A stretch of 64,000 bases of DNA from Acidimicrobiales bacterium MED-G01. Its GTDB lineage: Bacteria > Actinomycetota > Acidimicrobiia > Acidimicrobiales > Poriferisodalaceae. A program made the translations under genes and the position numbers. Shown in pieces: positions 62,230 to 64,000 of the stretch. The notes below the pieces were generated by a model. The model worked only from the letters and a program-made list of their open reading frames with translations, made no database searches and was not told the DNA's origin. Positions within the stretch are counted from its first letter, which is position 1; each line of letters starts with the position of its first letter. Location: assembly GCA_002457435.1 (NCBI GenBank), contig NTLA01000001.1, forward strand, positions 83,502 through 147,501, in the 5' to 3' direction.

Positions 62230-62706
62230 GTGACCGATATCGATTCAGGCGTATTTCGGAATGTTTTGGGCCATTTTCCTACCGGGGTCACCGCAGTCAC
62301 AGCGGTCAACAACGGTAAACCTGTTGGCATGGCCATCGGCTCCTTTACCTCGGTGTCGCTCGAGCCGCCGCTGGTCGCTTTCTTGCCGGGCAAAGAATCT
62401 GGGTCTTGGCAAGAGATTCGCGAAGCCGGTTCGTTTTGTGTGAACGTCATGGGCCAAGACCAGATGGAAGTCTGTGGTGTCATGGCCAGTCGATCCGAAG
62501 ACAAGTTCGCAGATGTCGAATGGTCCCCTGCACGGTCAGGGTCACCGATTATTTCGGGGTCTATTGCTTATATCGACTGCGACATAGAGATGGTCCATGA
62601 TGGGGGAGACCATGACATCGTCATAGGACGGGTCCTTGAGCTAGAAGTCATGGACAGCAAATCGCCCCTTGTTTTCTTCCAGGGAAACTACGGAACGTTC
62701 AGCTGA
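62230..62706 (+). CDS. Flavin reductase-like protein
   Basis: A 158-residue FMN-binding split-barrel protein. It has the family pattern of small flavin reductases: FPTGVTAVTAVNNGKPVGMAIGSFTSVSLEPPLVAFLPG at the N-terminus, then REAGSFCVNVMGQDQ and the C-terminal LVFFQGNYGTF. Such proteins use NAD(P)H to make FMNH2 for monooxygenases, which this window has in the NtaA-type gene at 25573. The GTG start at 62230 lies 92 bases from the divergent thioredoxin-domain gene. It is 9 bases before the next membrane protein, indicating a shared transcript. Confidence 0.9.
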   Translation: MTDIDSGVFRNVLGHFPTGVTAVTAVNNGKPVGMAIGSFTSVSLEPPLVAFLPGKESGSWQEIREAGSFCVNVMGQDQMEVCGVMASRSEDKFADVEWSPARSGSPIISGSIAYIDCDIEMVHDGGDHDIVIGRVLELEVMDSKSPLVFFQGNYGTFS

Positions 62707-62715
62707 TCTAGAACG

Positions 62716-63090
62716 GTGGCACTCGCAGCGCGACTAATTTTGGGAATCGTTTTCCTTCTTTCCGGTGCGCTGAAGTTGCGTGATCCAGCTTGGATAGCAG
62801 CGGCGCGCGAATTTGGTGCACCCAGGTTCGTCGCGATCACTATTGCCCCAGTAGAGATTTTCTTGGGTGCGATGCTGCTTGCAGGAACCGCATCGCCCTG
62901 GCCGTCCATTGCCTCAGAGATTATTTTGGCCGTCTTTACTGTGGCTATGTTGCGAGTGATGCGTCGACCGGTCAACCAAAGACCTAGTTGTGCTTGTTTC
63001 GGTCGTTGGACAGCTCGCCCCGTGGGCAGCAGCTCAGTCATCAGAAATTTGGTACTGCTAGCTCTCGCCGCTGTCTCTACTGGGGGATAA
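62716..63090 (+). CDS. MauE/DoxX-like membrane protein
   Basis: A 124-residue membrane protein with about four hydrophobic helices, starting with GTG 62716. It resembles MauE/DoxX-type proteins: ARLILGIVFLLSGALKLRDPAWIAAAREFGAP at the N-terminus and a C-terminal CACFG motif (SCACFGRW). MauE-like proteins take part in disulfide or methylamine dehydrogenase maturation, with the C-x-C possibly redox active. It directly follows the flavin reductase and is near the thioredoxin-domain and UGSC genes, suggesting a redox unit. The last 33 bases overlap the convergent oligopeptidase gene. Confidence 0.8.
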   Translation: MALAARLILGIVFLLSGALKLRDPAWIAAAREFGAPRFVAITIAPVEIFLGAMLLAGTASPWPSIASEIILAVFTVAMLRVMRRPVNQRPSCACFGRWTARPVGSSSVIRNLVLLALAAVSTGG

Positions 63091-64000
63091 CGGTGCAGCC
63101 AGGTTCAGCATTTCAAGAATGACCGACAATACAAAGGCTTCCTCGCGCCAGGCATCGTAACGACCGGATGGGCCACCGTGCCCAGAGTCGATTTCGGTGC
63201 GAAGCAACATAGGTCGAGTGCTCGTTGTCTCCGAACGTAATTTGGCAACCCACTTTGCTGGCTCCCAATATTGAACTCTTGGGTCATTTAGCCCAGCTGT
63301 CACCAGAAGCGCCGGGTGATCGACACTTGTGACGTTCTCATAGGGTCCATACGCAGACATCATCTCGAAGGTCGCGGGATCATTGGGGTTGCCCCATTCT
63401 TCGTATTCAGTGACAGTCAACGGAATAGTCGGGTCGAGCATCGTGTTCACGTTGTCAACAAACGGAACCTCAGCTACTACTCCGGCAAATGCGTCAGGAC
63501 GCTGATTGACCATGACCCCCATCAGTAGACCCCCAGCGCTGCCACCGCGAGCCACGATGTGTTGAGGGTCAGCCCAGCCTTCATTCACGAGATGATCCCG
63601 ACAACTTCCGAAGTCGGAAAACGTATTCTGCTTATGTTCGAGTCGGCCCTGTTCGTACCAATTACGTCCTAGCTCTCCGCCTCCGCGGACGTGAGCTACG
63701 GCGAAAACAACCCCGCGATCGAGGAGCGAAAGACGGGCAGAAGAAAAGGAAGCAGGGATGCCAATCTCGTAAGCGCCATACCCGTAGATAACAGTCGGGG
63801 CTGGCCAGGTCACTGCTGAAGGTCGCCAGACGAGACTTATAGGAACTTTGGTTCCATCATCAGACGTAGACCAGGACCTTTCGCTGCGGTACACCGAGAG
63901 GTCGGTGTCACCGAGAACCGCCTGTTGTTTGAGAAGCAGCTGTTCTCGGGTGTCAATGTTGATCTCATAGGTCGAGGGAGGCGTAACCATCGACGTATAG
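63058..64000 (-). CDS. Prolyl oligopeptidase family (S9) peptidase, oligopeptidase B-like, 5' end outside window
   Basis: The visible C-terminal 314 residues of a serine oligopeptidase. The frame continues past the right edge (63990-64000 reads on as Tyr-Thr-Ser without a stop), so the N-terminal propeller domain lies beyond it. Catalytic residues are Ser in ARGGSAGGLLMGVM, Asp in AGLNDPRVQYWEP and His in IDSGHGGPSGR. The start of the visible part (TTPPS-like YTSMVTPPSTYEINID) and the GDTDLSVYRSERSW run are typical of PtrB. It degrades peptides after basic residues. It overlaps the MauE-like gene by 33 bases at its 3' end. Confidence 0.9.
   Translation of the reverse strand, partial: YTSMVTPPSTYEINIDTREQLLLKQQAVLGDTDLSVYRSERSWSTSDDGTKVPISLVWRPSAVTWPAPTVIYGYGAYEIGIPASFSSARLSLLDRGVVFAVAHVRGGGELGRNWYEQGRLEHKQNTFSDFGSCRDHLVNEGWADPQHIVARGGSAGGLLMGVMVNQRPDAFAGVVAEVPFVDNVNTMLDPTIPLTVTEYEEWGNPNDPATFEMMSAYGPYENVTSVDHPALLVTAGLNDPRVQYWEPAKWVAKLRSETTSTRPMLLRTEIDSGHGGPSGRYDAWREEAFVLSVILEMLNLAAPLSPSRDSGES

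Overview
The window looks like a chromosome segment of an actinobacterium. My best guess is a marine member of the Acidimicrobiia, inferred from gene order and families rather than from any database search. Clues are the order mazG-eno-ftsB-(insert)-DUF501-ppx, several luciferase-like F420/flavin oxidoreductases, two cytochromes P450, a GlnR-type operator, frequent TTG/GTG starts and roughly 50 percent GC. There is no phage, insertion sequence, CRISPR or rRNA. One tRNA, Leu(UAA), is present. Genes are densely packed with many 4-base overlaps, and no gene-free stretch exceeds 300 bases.

Layout. 1-4 kb: housekeeping block (foldase lipoprotein, mazG, eno, ftsB). 4-12.5 kb: a TetR regulator and a carbon-monoxide-dehydrogenase-like (molybdenum hydroxylase) accessory set (coxS, coxM, coxD, coxE, two XdhC halves, MocA-like, coxG) with an SDR and an acyl-CoA dehydrogenase. 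It sits between ftsB and DUF501, and it lacks the catalytic coxL subunit. 12.5-16.3 kb: DUF501, ppx, GNAT, a RecB-family nuclease, a hypothetical gene and tRNA-Leu. 16.3-32 kb: a catabolic and transport region (ketopantoate-reductase-like, NTF2-like, P450, hydrolase, LysR, inositol-phosphate-synthase-like, two LLM enzymes, hydroxyacid dehydrogenase, phytanoyl-CoA-type dioxygenase, SDR, EamA, two MFS). 32-39.6 kb: giant indolepyruvate:ferredoxin oxidoreductase, reverse transsulfuration pair and ammonium transporter. 39.7-45.7 kb: phosphatase, M18 peptidase, LLM, rhomboid, DUF4262, EamA, ornithine-cyclodeaminase-like. 45.9-51.8 kb: complete branched-chain amino acid type ABC transporter. 51.8-64 kb: P450, LLM, SDR, GGDEF, acyl-CoA dehydrogenase/MaoC pair, mutY, a redox cluster and a partial oligopeptidase.

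The main result is two genes interrupted by an in-frame TGA that are best read as selenoproteins. At 60160-60675 (minus strand) a UGSC-family protein carries TGA exactly at the U of the UGSC motif. At 29588-30733 (plus strand) a protein of the glycine/sarcosine/betaine/D-proline reductase selenoprotein B family carries TGA in a U-x-x-C motif. In each case an uninterrupted stem-loop starts exactly 11 nt after the TGA, as expected for a bacterial SECIS element. A standard gene caller would split both genes. The selenocysteine machinery itself (selA, selB, selC, selD) is not in this window.
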